DNA from: Alphaproteobacteria bacterium
Lineage (GTDB): Bacteria > Pseudomonadota > Alphaproteobacteria > Sneathiellales > Sneathiellaceae
DNA: 15,036 bases
Assembly (NCBI GenBank): GCA_006226265.1
Contig: SBHH01000359.1
Coordinates: 1-15,036 of the forward strand
Direction: 5' to 3'
The position numbers were made by a program, and so were the translations under genes. Below, in pieces: positions 1-6,623 of this stretch (positions are counted from its first letter, which is position 1; each line of letters starts with the position of its first letter). A model generated the notes under the pieces. It searched no databases. It was not told the origin of the DNA and saw only the letters and a list, made by a program, of their open reading frames with translations.

Positions 1-1
1 C

Positions 2-307
2 ATGGATTACCCAAAAACACCGCGATTGACTGATTTCGCTTATATGGTCAGCTATCAGCCGCCAACCGGATATGGCGCGGCGATGGACTGGGGCGTCGCC
101 GTCGCAATTCAGTACCTGGCCTGCTCATTCGCTTGGAACCAGAATGAAAAAGTTCAATTCCTCGGACCGATTGTCAATGATGCCCATCGTGATATTGCCA
201 TCAAGAATCTCTTGCGGATCACACCCGCAGCTATTGCCGCGTTTGGCGGCGTATGGATTGCCTACAGATATCTTTATGCATCGAGCGGAGGTTCCAGCAA
301 GCTCTAA
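2..307 (+). CDS. Unidentified protein, possibly 5'-truncated
   Basis: An open frame of 101 codons runs from an ATG one base inside the window to TAA at 305-307. With only one base upstream, neither a ribosome binding site nor the true start can be judged, so this may be the tail of a longer gene. I do not recognise the family. The protein is rich in aromatic residues at its start. It has a moderately hydrophobic stretch near residues 73-92 (PAAIAAFGGVWIAYRYLY) that could be one membrane segment close to the C-terminus, followed by a small Gly/Ser-rich tail. The frame ends 18 bases before a perfect hairpin that separates it from the convergent tetR gene. That fits the 3' end of a real transcription unit. 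Coding status is likely but not certain; no function is proposed. Confidence 0.5.
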   Translation: MDYPKTPRLTDFAYMVSYQPPTGYGAAMDWGVAVAIQYLACSFAWNQNEKVQFLGPIVNDAHRDIAIKNLLRITPAAIAAFGGVWIAYRYLYASSGGSSKL

Positions 308-325
308 TCTCTTCAACAATCAGAT

Positions 326-348
326 GGCTGCCGGAGCTTCCGGCAGCC
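326..348. terminator. Hairpin between convergent genes, probable bidirectional terminator
   Basis: A perfect 10-bp inverted repeat (GGCTGCCGGA at 326-335, TCCGGCAGCC at 339-348) leaves a 3-base loop. It sits midway between the stop codons of two convergent genes, 18 bases from each. Neither side has a good run of T, so it is not a textbook intrinsic terminator. The symmetrical position makes a shared terminator or 3'-end stabilising stem the most likely role. Confidence 0.6.
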
Positions 349-366
349 GCATTCAACAGCCCGGGA

Positions 367-972
367 CTACTTCCCCGCTATTTTATCATTCAGCATGTCG
401 ATCCACATGTCGATGATCTGGTCCCGATGACCGTTTTGCTCTTCGATACTGCCCTGCATGGAAAGACCGCGGAAAAGACAGACCGTCATTTCCATGAAAA
501 GTTCCCGGTTCTTTTCGGCAGCAGTGCCCGCAAAAATGTTATGCCACATTGTCCGGCGAAGATCCGTCAGTTCTTTGAGTGCCTCGACAAGCCCTTGGTG
601 CAACCGCTCATCCCCGCGTGCCGCCAGCATCATCTCCAGCGCCGCGACATATTGCGGATGGCCAAAAATGTCTTTCCAGAGAAATCGGATGTAGGATTCG
701 GCCGAAATTTCGGTTTCCGTACCGCCGACAACTTCCGCACGCTTGTTCTCCCAATCCTGCAGGAGATATTTGAACGAGGCATTCACGAGTTCGATCTTGG
801 TTGGGAAATGATGGGTCTGCGCACCCCGTGAAACACCGGCCCGTTCCGCAATCATGGTTGTCGTCGTTTTTTCATATCCGACGTCGGCGATGACCTCAAG
901 GGCCGCACGGCACAACCGGTCCCGCATTTCCTGAGTGCGTTCTCCTTGAGTTCTGGACACCGCCTTTTTCAT
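367..972 (-). CDS. TetR/AcrR-family transcriptional regulator
   Basis: A 201-residue protein of normal TetR-family length. The N-terminal three-helix DNA-binding domain covers about residues 14-62. Its helix-turn-helix core (TTTMIAERAGVSRGAQTHHF, 37-56, then PTK) matches the family pattern in which the recognition helix follows AGVSRG. The rest is a helical ligand-binding and dimerisation domain with no recognisable ligand motif. Such proteins are usually repressors released by a small molecule, often a substrate or acyl-CoA intermediate of the pathway they control. The gene is divergent from the TRAP operon, with 206 bases between them. That gap holds two copies of a palindrome (ACAAACA-N4-TGTTTGT), and a third lies before the ABC operon, so self-repression and control of both transporters are inferred. 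The ribosome binding site is weak (GCGAG, 7 bases before ATG). Family assignment is firm; targets and ligand are inferred. Confidence 0.93.
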   Translation of the reverse strand: MKKAVSRTQGERTQEMRDRLCRAALEVIADVGYEKTTTTMIAERAGVSRGAQTHHFPTKIELVNASFKYLLQDWENKRAEVVGGTETEISAESYIRFLWKDIFGHPQYVAALEMMLAARGDERLHQGLVEALKELTDLRRTMWHNIFAGTAAEKNRELFMEMTVCLFRGLSMQGSIEEQNGHRDQIIDMWIDMLNDKIAGK

Positions 973-1035
973 AACAACTCGCTTTGTTTTATTCGGTTTT
1001 TTTCAATTGGTGCGTGGCCCTGTCTTGCGCCCACG

Positions 1036-1064
1036 ATACAAACAACACCGTTTGAATATATCAA
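1036..1064 (-). promoter_or_regulatory. Candidate tetR promoter with degenerate operator (O2)
   Basis: A weaker copy of the palindrome lies at 1038-1055: ACAAACA, a 4-base spacer, then CGTTTGA, which matches 12 of 14 arm positions. On the minus strand it falls between a possible -35 box (TTGATA, 1064-1059) and a poor -10 box (TTGTAT, 1041-1036) 17 bases apart, leaving a leader of roughly 55-60 bases before the tetR ATG. This is the same layout as at the TRAP promoter. The operator match is what I see; the promoter boxes and autoregulation are inference. Confidence 0.45.
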
Positions 1065-1104
1065 TTCCCGCGCGGCGTCACCGGGGTAAAATTATAAAGG
1101 TATG

Positions 1105-1135
1105 TTGACAAACAAACAAGTATGTTTGTAAATTA
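1105..1135 (+). promoter_or_regulatory. TRAP operon promoter with TetR-type operator (O1)
   Basis: A perfect TTGACA (1105-1110) is followed, 18 bases later, by TAAATT (1129-1134), a fair -10 box. The spacer is filled by an 18-bp dyad, ACAAACA AGTA TGTTTGT (1112-1129), with 7-bp perfect arms. A repressor bound here would block RNA polymerase directly. The block from 1108 to 1135 is 24/28 identical to the block before the ABC operon at 4587-4614. The divergent tetR gene makes its product the obvious binder. The implied leader is about 35-40 bases. Confidence 0.72.
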
Positions 1136-1178
1136 TCTTATCCAGGTAAAGGTTGTCTAGCTCACGGGAGACAGAATT

Positions 1179-2201
1179 ATGGGAATGATGAAACATATGA
1201 TTGCACCTGCCTTGGCGGCAACGCTTGCATTTGCCGGGCAGGCTATGGCTCCGATCAACGCAGTGGCCGCGGAAATCACCTGGATCAGTGGCGGGCTTGG
1301 CTCCCCCAATTCCGACGAAGGAAAATCCGCAGAAAAGTTTGCCGACATGGTCACCGAACGCTCCAACGGGCGGATCAAGATTGAAATGCATGGCGGAGGA
1401 CAGCTCGGCACTGGACAGGAGCAGATGGAAGCGGTTTCCACAGGAACCCAACAGATGTTCATCTCCGCAGGCTCGCAAGCCTCCCGCCTCGTCAAGGCGT
1501 TCGGGGTCATCGATACAGCGTTCCTGTTCAAGGACTTCGGCCATATGGAACGCTTCATGGAATCCGACATGGGCCAGCAGCTCAATCAAAAGCTGGTGGA
1601 TGAATATGGTGTCCGGATTATTGCCTCCAACTGGTTTGCCCTGCCCCGCTATCTGATGCATCGGGACAAATTCATCGAAAGTCTCGGCGATGTGAAAGGC
1701 GTCCGCGTCCGCACCGCCAGTGTTCCGATGTATGTCCAGAACTACGAGAACATGGGCGCCGTCCCGGTCAAGATTGCCTATGGCGAGCAGTATCTAGCCC
1801 TGAGCCAGGGGGTCGTCGATATGACGGAATCAGCTGCCAATCGCATTTTGCCGACAAAACTGTATGAGGTCGCCCCCTATATCACCGAGGCCGATATGAT
1901 GTTCCCGCAGGTCAGTGTCTTTGTGAATGAGGAGGCTTGGAAAAAGCTTAGCCCGGAGGATCAGAAGCTGATTGCTGATGCCGCGCATGAAGCAGGTGTC
2001 TATCAGACCAAGCTGTCACAGAAAACCTTTGCTACCCAGAAGAAGGAAATCATGTCTAAGGGCGGAAAGTTCGAACGGATGCCGGAAGCCCTTCGCGACA
2101 AGTTTGCCGATAACACAAAACTACATCTTCAGGAAATGGTCAAAAAGGGCCTTATTCCGGACGGCTGGTATGAAAAAATTACAGCTCTGCGGAACCAATA
2201 A
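1179..2201 (+). CDS. TRAP transporter substrate-binding protein, DctP family
   Basis: The periplasmic binding protein of a tripartite (TRAP) transporter, 340 residues, normal for the family. A basic N-terminus and a hydrophobic signal peptide end near AVAA (28-31), so the mature protein would start at about E32. The central GVRVRTA (174-180) contains the position of the arginine (about R178) that in DctP proteins binds the substrate carboxylate. The downstream stretch resembling YGEQYLALSQGVVD (201-214) is the usual second signature, here followed by MTES rather than the common G-x-E/Q. This suggests an organic-acid ligand, but the substrate cannot be told. The ATG at 1179 has GGGAG (1166-1170) eight bases upstream. 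It is first in the TRAP operon, under the O1 operator, and is followed by a long hairpin that may favour its expression over the membrane subunits. Confidence 0.95.
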   Translation: MGMMKHMIAPALAATLAFAGQAMAPINAVAAEITWISGGLGSPNSDEGKSAEKFADMVTERSNGRIKIEMHGGGQLGTGQEQMEAVSTGTQQMFISAGSQASRLVKAFGVIDTAFLFKDFGHMERFMESDMGQQLNQKLVDEYGVRIIASNWFALPRYLMHRDKFIESLGDVKGVRVRTASVPMYVQNYENMGAVPVKIAYGEQYLALSQGVVDMTESAANRILPTKLYEVAPYITEADMMFPQVSVFVNEEAWKKLSPEDQKLIADAAHEAGVYQTKLSQKTFATQKKEIMSKGGKFERMPEALRDKFADNTKLHLQEMVKKGLIPDGWYEKITALRNQ

Positions 2202-2215
2202 ATTCCGCTGAGACG

Positions 2216-2266
2216 CCGGATGACGTCTTTCTAGGGACGTGATGAGAAAGAAAGGATGTCATCCGG
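2216..2266 (+). promoter_or_regulatory. Long intercistronic hairpin after the TRAP binding-protein gene
   Basis: CCGGATGAC (2216-2224) pairs perfectly with GTCATCCGG (2258-2266). The stem can be extended inward with two G-U pairs to about 15 pairs (2216-2230 with 2252-2266), leaving a 21-base loop. There is no T run after it, so it is not a standard terminator. It begins 15 bases after the binding-protein stop codon, where a stem can protect the upstream mRNA from 3' decay and lower expression of downstream permease genes. It also buries the ATG at 2256, which argues that translation of the next gene begins at 2298. Confidence 0.6.
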
Positions 2267-2297
2267 TATCTATTCCAAAGGGAGAAGGGTGTTACGA

Positions 2298-2819
2298 ATG
2301 CTGGATCTGTATGGGCGGTTCTGCGCCCTGATCGAGAGGCTGACCGGGCTTTTCTGCCTCGCCCTGATGTTCTGCATCGTCATCTCCATGGCCTGTCAGA
2401 TTTTCTTCCGCTACGCCCTGAACTATCCCCTTTCCTACACCGATGAAGTAAGCCTGATTGCCCTCACCTGGCTGACGTTCCTGGGAGCAGGCTGGATTTA
2501 CCGGAAACGGGAGCATATCACGGTGGAGCTGGTGCCGGCCTCCGATCCTGATGCTCCTTTTTCGCGCGCCTTCGATATCTGCGCCCAAATCGCGATCATT
2601 GTTATTTTGGCCGTGCTGATGAACGAGGCCATCCATCTTTCTCCCCGCGCCCTCAAGCTGAAGCTCGGCACGCTGGAACTGTCCCGCTTCGTCATGCATT
2701 TCCTGCCAATGATGATCGGCTCTGGCATTATCATGCTCTTCGCCCTGGAGCATGGCCTAAATTCCCTGTTCCGGCGGCAGGAGCCGGACAACCAATTCGA
2801 CAATCCGGCATCGGAGTAG
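2298..2819 (+). CDS. TRAP transporter small permease, DctQ family
   Basis: The small membrane subunit of the TRAP transporter, which joins the large permease in the inner membrane. From the ATG at 2298 it has 173 residues, typical for DctQ. Four membrane segments are visible at about 15-37, 50-68, 94-114 and 132-152. The family core FFRYALNYPLSYTDEVSLIA (36-55), then WLTFLGAGW and a basic R-K-R-E-H-I loop, is intact. An in-frame ATG at 2256 would add 14 residues, but it lies inside the 2216-2266 hairpin stem with its purine-rich stretch too close. The 2298 start has GGAGAAGGG (2281-2289) at good spacing, so I prefer it. The gene ends 6 bases before the large permease. Confidence 0.9.
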   Translation: MLDLYGRFCALIERLTGLFCLALMFCIVISMACQIFFRYALNYPLSYTDEVSLIALTWLTFLGAGWIYRKREHITVELVPASDPDAPFSRAFDICAQIAIIVILAVLMNEAIHLSPRALKLKLGTLELSRFVMHFLPMMIGSGIIMLFALEHGLNSLFRRQEPDNQFDNPASE

Positions 2820-2825
2820 CATTTC

Positions 2826-4112
2826 ATGGCCACATCTCTTCTTCTGCTACTCGGGCTTTTCCTGGTTCTGATTATCATCCGTATCCCGATCGCCTTTGCG
2901 ATGCTGATTATCGCGGCGCTTTATTTGATGATTGCGAATGTCCCGCTTCTGTTGCTTGCGCAAAAGGTTGTGGGCGGCGTCGATTCCTTCTCGTTGCTTG
3001 CCGTACCGCTTTTCCTGCTCGCCGGGTTCCTGATGAATACCATGGGGATCACGGAACGGATTTTCGCTTTCGCAGGCACCCTTGTACGGCATATTCCGGG
3101 CGGCCTTGGACATGTGAATGTGCTCGCATCCGTTATTTTTGCCGGCATGTCCGGATCAATCATCGCCGATGCGGGCGGTCTTGGCGCCGTCGAGATCAAG
3201 GCGATGCGCGAGGCAGGCTATCGGGACAGGTTCAGTGCCGCCATTACTGCCGCCTCCGCCCTGATCGGGCCGATCATTCCACCTTCCATCATTATGGTGA
3301 TCTATTCCTTCGTCACGGAAGTGTCAATTGGCCGGATGTTTCTGGCAGGCCTCATCCCCGGTCTGATGATGGCGGCGTCCATGATGATCCTGATCTATAT
3401 CATGGCAGAGATGGGGCAGGAAGAATGCCCGGTCCTGCCGCGCGCGAGCCTCCGGGAACTTGGCTCCGCCTTTCATGGCGCAATTCTGCCGATCCTCGCA
3501 CCGGTCATTTTGGTGGCCGGGATCATGAGCGGTATTTTTACACCGACTGAGGCGGGCGTGGTGGCTGTTCTATATGTGCTTGCAATCGGTGTTTTTCTGC
3601 TCCGCTTTCGGCTTTCGCATATTATCCACGCAACGAAGGAGGCGGCACGGGCAACGGCCGCGACGCTTTTCATTATCGCTGCTGCTTCGGTTTTCACCTG
3701 GATCGTTTCAACCGCCAATATTCCGGAAATTTTCAGCCAGTTCGTCAGCGGCTGGGTCAGCACGAAGCTTGGCGTTTTCATGGTTATTATCGTTTCCGTT
3801 CTCGTGCTTGGTATGGTCATGGAAGGGCTGCCGATCCTGATTATTTTTGGCCCCATTTTCCTCAATCTTGCAACCCATGTGGGGATCGATCCCGTCCATC
3901 TAGGCATCGTTTTCATCATGACAATCATGATCGGGGGTATAACCCCGCCTGTCGGCATCACTCTATATGTGGTTATGGCCATTGCGAAAGTTCCATTACC
4001 TGATTTCATGCGATCCATCTGGCCTTTTTACTTTGCCATTCTGACCGTCATTCTCTTGATCGTTCTATTCCCGTGGCTTTGCCTCTGGTTGCCTGACATG
4101 ATTTTTGGCTGA
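2826..4112 (+). CDS. TRAP transporter large permease, DctM family
   Basis: The large, transporting membrane subunit, driven by an ion gradient (sodium in characterised TRAP systems). It has 428 residues, the usual length, and is almost entirely hydrophobic, with roughly a dozen membrane segments. Family signatures are visible: PLFLLAGFLMN (61-71), FAGMSGSIIADAGGLG (105-120), GPIIPPS (148-154), GIFTPTEAG in the middle, and GGITPPVG near the C-terminus. These match the pseudo-repeated hairpin regions of the DctM fold. The ATG at 2826 has GGAG (2813-2816) upstream and lies 6 bases after the small-permease stop, so the two are translationally linked. Separate Q and M subunits are the normal arrangement; there is no fusion. 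Confidence 0.96.
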   Translation: MATSLLLLLGLFLVLIIIRIPIAFAMLIIAALYLMIANVPLLLLAQKVVGGVDSFSLLAVPLFLLAGFLMNTMGITERIFAFAGTLVRHIPGGLGHVNVLASVIFAGMSGSIIADAGGLGAVEIKAMREAGYRDRFSAAITAASALIGPIIPPSIIMVIYSFVTEVSIGRMFLAGLIPGLMMAASMMILIYIMAEMGQEECPVLPRASLRELGSAFHGAILPILAPVILVAGIMSGIFTPTEAGVVAVLYVLAIGVFLLRFRLSHIIHATKEAARATAATLFIIAAASVFTWIVSTANIPEIFSQFVSGWVSTKLGVFMVIIVSVLVLGMVMEGLPILIIFGPIFLNLATHVGIDPVHLGIVFIMTIMIGGITPPVGITLYVVMAIAKVPLPDFMRSIWPFYFAILTVILLIVLFPWLCLWLPDMIFG

Positions 4113-4125
4113 GGGACGTGGCAGA

Positions 4126-4515
4126 ATGACAGATCTTATGCGCATTATTCTCTTTTGCCAGATCGGCTATGTCGCAATCGCCCTTTTCTTCAATGGCATC
4201 AGCTGGATACGGATACAGCGAGGCCTCTCCCCCTTAACAGCGACCTCTCCGGTCAAAGGGCTTGTCTCAATGCTGGTCGTGCTGGCAGTCATTCTTACCT
4301 GGCCGTTGCTGGGCGGCTGGATTTTCTGGCTGGGTTGGATATTCCTGATTATTCGAATCATTCCGGGCGGCATTCTTATGCATTTTCGCCGTCTCGTGAT
4401 CGAGCGTAATTTAAAGGGCTATACTTCTCCGCTTTCCGGGGTTGTTGCCATGACAATCAATATTTTCGGCATTATTGCCGGAGTTTTGGGTCTTTTTGCC
4501 GGATTCCCGGCGTGA
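4126..4515 (+). CDS. Small multi-spanning membrane protein, fourth gene of the TRAP operon
   Basis: A 129-residue hydrophobic protein I do not recognise. Four membrane segments are likely, at about 5-25, 45-63, 65-85 and 104-126, with a basic cytoplasmic loop (MHFRRLVIERNLKGY, 85-99) between the third and fourth. The start chosen is the ATG at 4126, nine bases after GAGGGA (4111-4116). A TTG at 4105, inside the large-permease gene, would extend it by seven residues but has no matching ribosome binding site. It follows the large-permease stop by 13 bases, so it is co-transcribed with dctP/Q/M-type genes. An accessory membrane factor or quality-control partner for the transporter is possible but unproven. 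No conserved polar or catalytic motif stands out. Confidence 0.8.
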   Translation: MTDLMRIILFCQIGYVAIALFFNGISWIRIQRGLSPLTATSPVKGLVSMLVVLAVILTWPLLGGWIFWLGWIFLIIRIIPGGILMHFRRLVIERNLKGYTSPLSGVVAMTINIFGIIAGVLGLFAGFPA

Positions 4516-4559
4516 CGAGAGTGAGTTCGGGGATTTGACGATCGCCAATTGGAGGAGAC

Positions 4560-4614
4560 TTGACAGAAGATATTTTTAGCCTTATTACAAACAAACATAT
4601 TTGTTTGTAAATTA
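4560..4614 (+). promoter_or_regulatory. ABC operon promoter region with TetR-type operator (O3)
   Basis: The 18-bp dyad ACAAACA TATT TGTTTGT lies at 4591-4608. It also sits within a larger 26-bp near-palindrome (4585-4610, arms TTACAAACAA and TTGTTTGTAA) whose centre is offset by two bases. The block 4587-4614 matches the TRAP promoter block at 24 of 28 positions. Two promoter readings are possible: ATTACA (4584-4589) with TAAATT (4608-4613), which copies the TRAP layout, or a perfect TTGACA (4560-4565) with TATTAC (4583-4588) at 17-base spacing. Either would be blocked by a protein on the dyad. The leader from here to the ATG at 4725 also holds a short GGCGTG/CACGCC stem (4670-4683) of unknown role. 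Confidence 0.7.
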
Positions 4615-4724
4615 ACGGAATAATCCGGTCGTAAAAAACCGCGAGGCCGAACCCGGCCCGCCGAACAAAGGCGTGAACACGCCATAATTTACAGCCACCA
4701 TTCAGGGACGGGGGCAGGCAGAAG

Positions 4725-5519
4725 ATGACGAAACTGATTGCATCCAGCTTTGTTACCGCCGTTCTGGCATTTCTGGTACTGCCGGTGATCTTTATCGTCT
4801 GGGTCGCCTTTTTCGATAGCTCCTTTCTCACATTTCCACCGCCCGGCTATACGTTCCACTGGTTTGCGGAGGCGGCCCGCAACCCCGTCTTCCTGAACGG
4901 CTTCGTGACCAGCCTGATCGTTGTGGCAATTGCCTCGACGATTTCCGTCTTCTCCGGCGCTATGGCTGCCATCGTGCTGGTGCGCTATCAGTTTCCGGGA
5001 CGCGAAGCCTTGAACGGCCTGCTTCTCTCACCTCTGATCATCCCGAATATCGTACTTGGCATTGCGCTTTATATATTCTTCATCGCCATTGCCGATACGC
5101 TGTCCATCGATCTCATTGCGAGCAATGTCGGACTGATCATAGCCCATACAATGCTGGTCCTGCCCTGGGCCGTCCGGCTGATCGGCGCAAACCTGATCGG
5201 CATGGACCGCTCGATTGAGGAGGCTGCGTGCAATCTTGGCGCAAAAAGCGGCACGGTCTTCTTTCGCGTCACCCTCCCCCTCATGCGGGGCGGCATCGTC
5301 GCGGCGGCACTATTCAGCTTCATCGTTTCATTTGAAAATCTGGAGCTTTCCCTGCTTATTGTGAGCCCGGGTCACACGACCCTGCCGATCGCCCAAATGC
5401 AATATCTCGAATTCAACATGGACCCGACGATCGCCGCGGTCAGTACTGTGCAGATCCTCGTGATCGCCGCACTTCTTCTCATCACCGACAGATTTGTCAA
5501 ACTAAGCAGGATTGTCTGA
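4725..5519 (+). CDS. ABC transporter permease, PotC-like
   Basis: An inner-membrane permease of a spermidine/putrescine-type ABC importer, 264 residues, normal for PotC. About six membrane segments are visible. The cytoplasmic coupling motif EEAACNLGAKSGTVFF (165-180) followed by RVTLPL is the standard EAA-x3-G-x9-x-LP loop that docks on the ATPase. The closing sequence with SPGHTTLPIAQMQY (214-227) is also typical of PotC relatives. It is the first gene of the operon, about 110 bases downstream of the O3 operator, and its TGA overlaps the ATPase ATG by one base. The ribosome binding site is modest (CAGG, 4715-4718). It pairs with the second permease at 7692. The Pot-like family covers many ligands besides polyamines, so the substrate is open. 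Confidence 0.93.
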   Translation: MTKLIASSFVTAVLAFLVLPVIFIVWVAFFDSSFLTFPPPGYTFHWFAEAARNPVFLNGFVTSLIVVAIASTISVFSGAMAAIVLVRYQFPGREALNGLLLSPLIIPNIVLGIALYIFFIAIADTLSIDLIASNVGLIIAHTMLVLPWAVRLIGANLIGMDRSIEEAACNLGAKSGTVFFRVTLPLMRGGIVAAALFSFIVSFENLELSLLIVSPGHTTLPIAQMQYLEFNMDPTIAAVSTVQILVIAALLLITDRFVKLSRIV

Positions 5520-6592
5520 TGGCCTCGCTTTATATCAAAAATGTCACCAAGGATTTCGGCCCGGTCCGGGCAATCGACAATCTTTCCCTCGCCATTGAAG
5601 GACCGGAACTGATCGCCCTTCTGGGTCCAAGCGGCTGCGGCAAAACCACGCTTCTTCGCATGATTGCCGGCTTTGTCGAGGCAACTTCCGGCCGCATCCG
5701 CATTGGCGAGCGGGATGTGACCGATGTGCCGCCCAATTTGCGCAACACCGGCATGATTTTCCAGAGCTACGCCCTGTTCCCGCATATGACGGTTGCCGAA
5801 AACGTCGGCTTCGGCCTTGAAATGCGGAAGATCGCAAAGGACGAGCGGATGAAGCGCGTTCGCGAAGCTCTCTCCCTCGTTCATCTCAACGGATATGAGG
5901 ATCGCTACCCGAAACAGATGTCGGGTGGACAGCGTCAGCGCGTCGCCATCGCCCGCGCTCTGGTTATCCGTCCCGATGTATTCCTGCTGGACGAGCCCCT
6001 GTCCAACCTTGACGCCGTCCTTCGTCAGAGCGTCGGCAATGAAATCCGCGAGTTGCAGCAGCGCCTTGGCCTTACCTCTGTCTTTGTCACCCACGACCAG
6101 AAGGAAGCGCTGATGCTGGCCGACCGGCTGGTCGTCATGAAAGCGGGACGCATCATTCAGGAAGGCAGCGGCAGCGATATCTACAACCATCCGAATTGCC
6201 GCTTTGTTGCAAGTTTCCTTGGCAAGTCGAATTTCTTTGAAGGGCACCGGCAAACCGGCGGAAGCTTTACGACGGCGGGCGGGCTGACTTTCCGCTGCCC
6301 GGACAGCAATCTCGCCGATGGCGCGTCCGCACTTCTTAGTGTTCGCCCGGAAAGCATCCGCCTTGGGCCGGAAGCCTCAAAACTCGACAATACACTGGAG
6401 GCAAAGGTTGCCGGGATTACCTATCTCGGTTCGCTGACGGAGGTCGAGCTTGGTTTTCCCGGCAGCGACAACATTACTGTCCAGCTTCAAAACCGGCCGG
6501 GTGCAGAGTTCAGGGCCGACATCGGAGCGGCCGTACTGGCGGGCTGGACCGCCGGGTCCGCCCATCTCATCGCCGATCACGGCGAAAGCTGA
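5519..6592 (+). CDS. ABC transporter ATP-binding protein, PotA-like
   Basis: The ATPase that powers the importer, 357 residues. All motifs are present: Walker A GPSGCGKT (36-43), Q-loop Q82, signature MSGGQRQRVAIARAL (134-148), Walker B FLLDEP (155-160), D-loop SNLD (162-165) and switch H192 in FVTHDQKEA. The C-terminal part, about 230-350, is the TOBE regulatory domain seen in PotA, MalK and UgpC relatives, including the usual SVRPESI stretch (274-280). It starts on an ATG that overlaps the preceding permease stop (TGATG), indicating translational coupling, and is followed after 31 bases by the binding-protein gene. Confidence 0.96.
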   Translation: MASLYIKNVTKDFGPVRAIDNLSLAIEGPELIALLGPSGCGKTTLLRMIAGFVEATSGRIRIGERDVTDVPPNLRNTGMIFQSYALFPHMTVAENVGFGLEMRKIAKDERMKRVREALSLVHLNGYEDRYPKQMSGGQRQRVAIARALVIRPDVFLLDEPLSNLDAVLRQSVGNEIRELQQRLGLTSVFVTHDQKEALMLADRLVVMKAGRIIQEGSGSDIYNHPNCRFVASFLGKSNFFEGHRQTGGSFTTAGGLTFRCPDSNLADGASALLSVRPESIRLGPEASKLDNTLEAKVAGITYLGSLTEVELGFPGSDNITVQLQNRPGAEFRADIGAAVLAGWTAGSAHLIADHGES

Positions 6593-6623
6593 CCACAGCA
6601 TGGTTTCAACAGAGGAGGAGAGA

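Noticed and set aside
4498..4511. GCCGG/CCGGC hairpin at the end of the TRAP operon as a terminator
   Set aside because: The stem is only 5 bp, it overlaps the stop region, and its T run lies before rather than after it. Read-through into the ABC operon remains possible.
4670..4683. Riboswitch in the ABC operon leader
   Set aside because: Only short stems are present (GGCGTG/CACGCC and GGCCG/CGGCC), with no known aptamer core and no terminator alternative.
5372..6253. A 293-codon minus-strand open frame
   Set aside because: It lies opposite the permease end and the ATPase gene, whose Walker and signature motifs are intact. It shows no recognisable domain.
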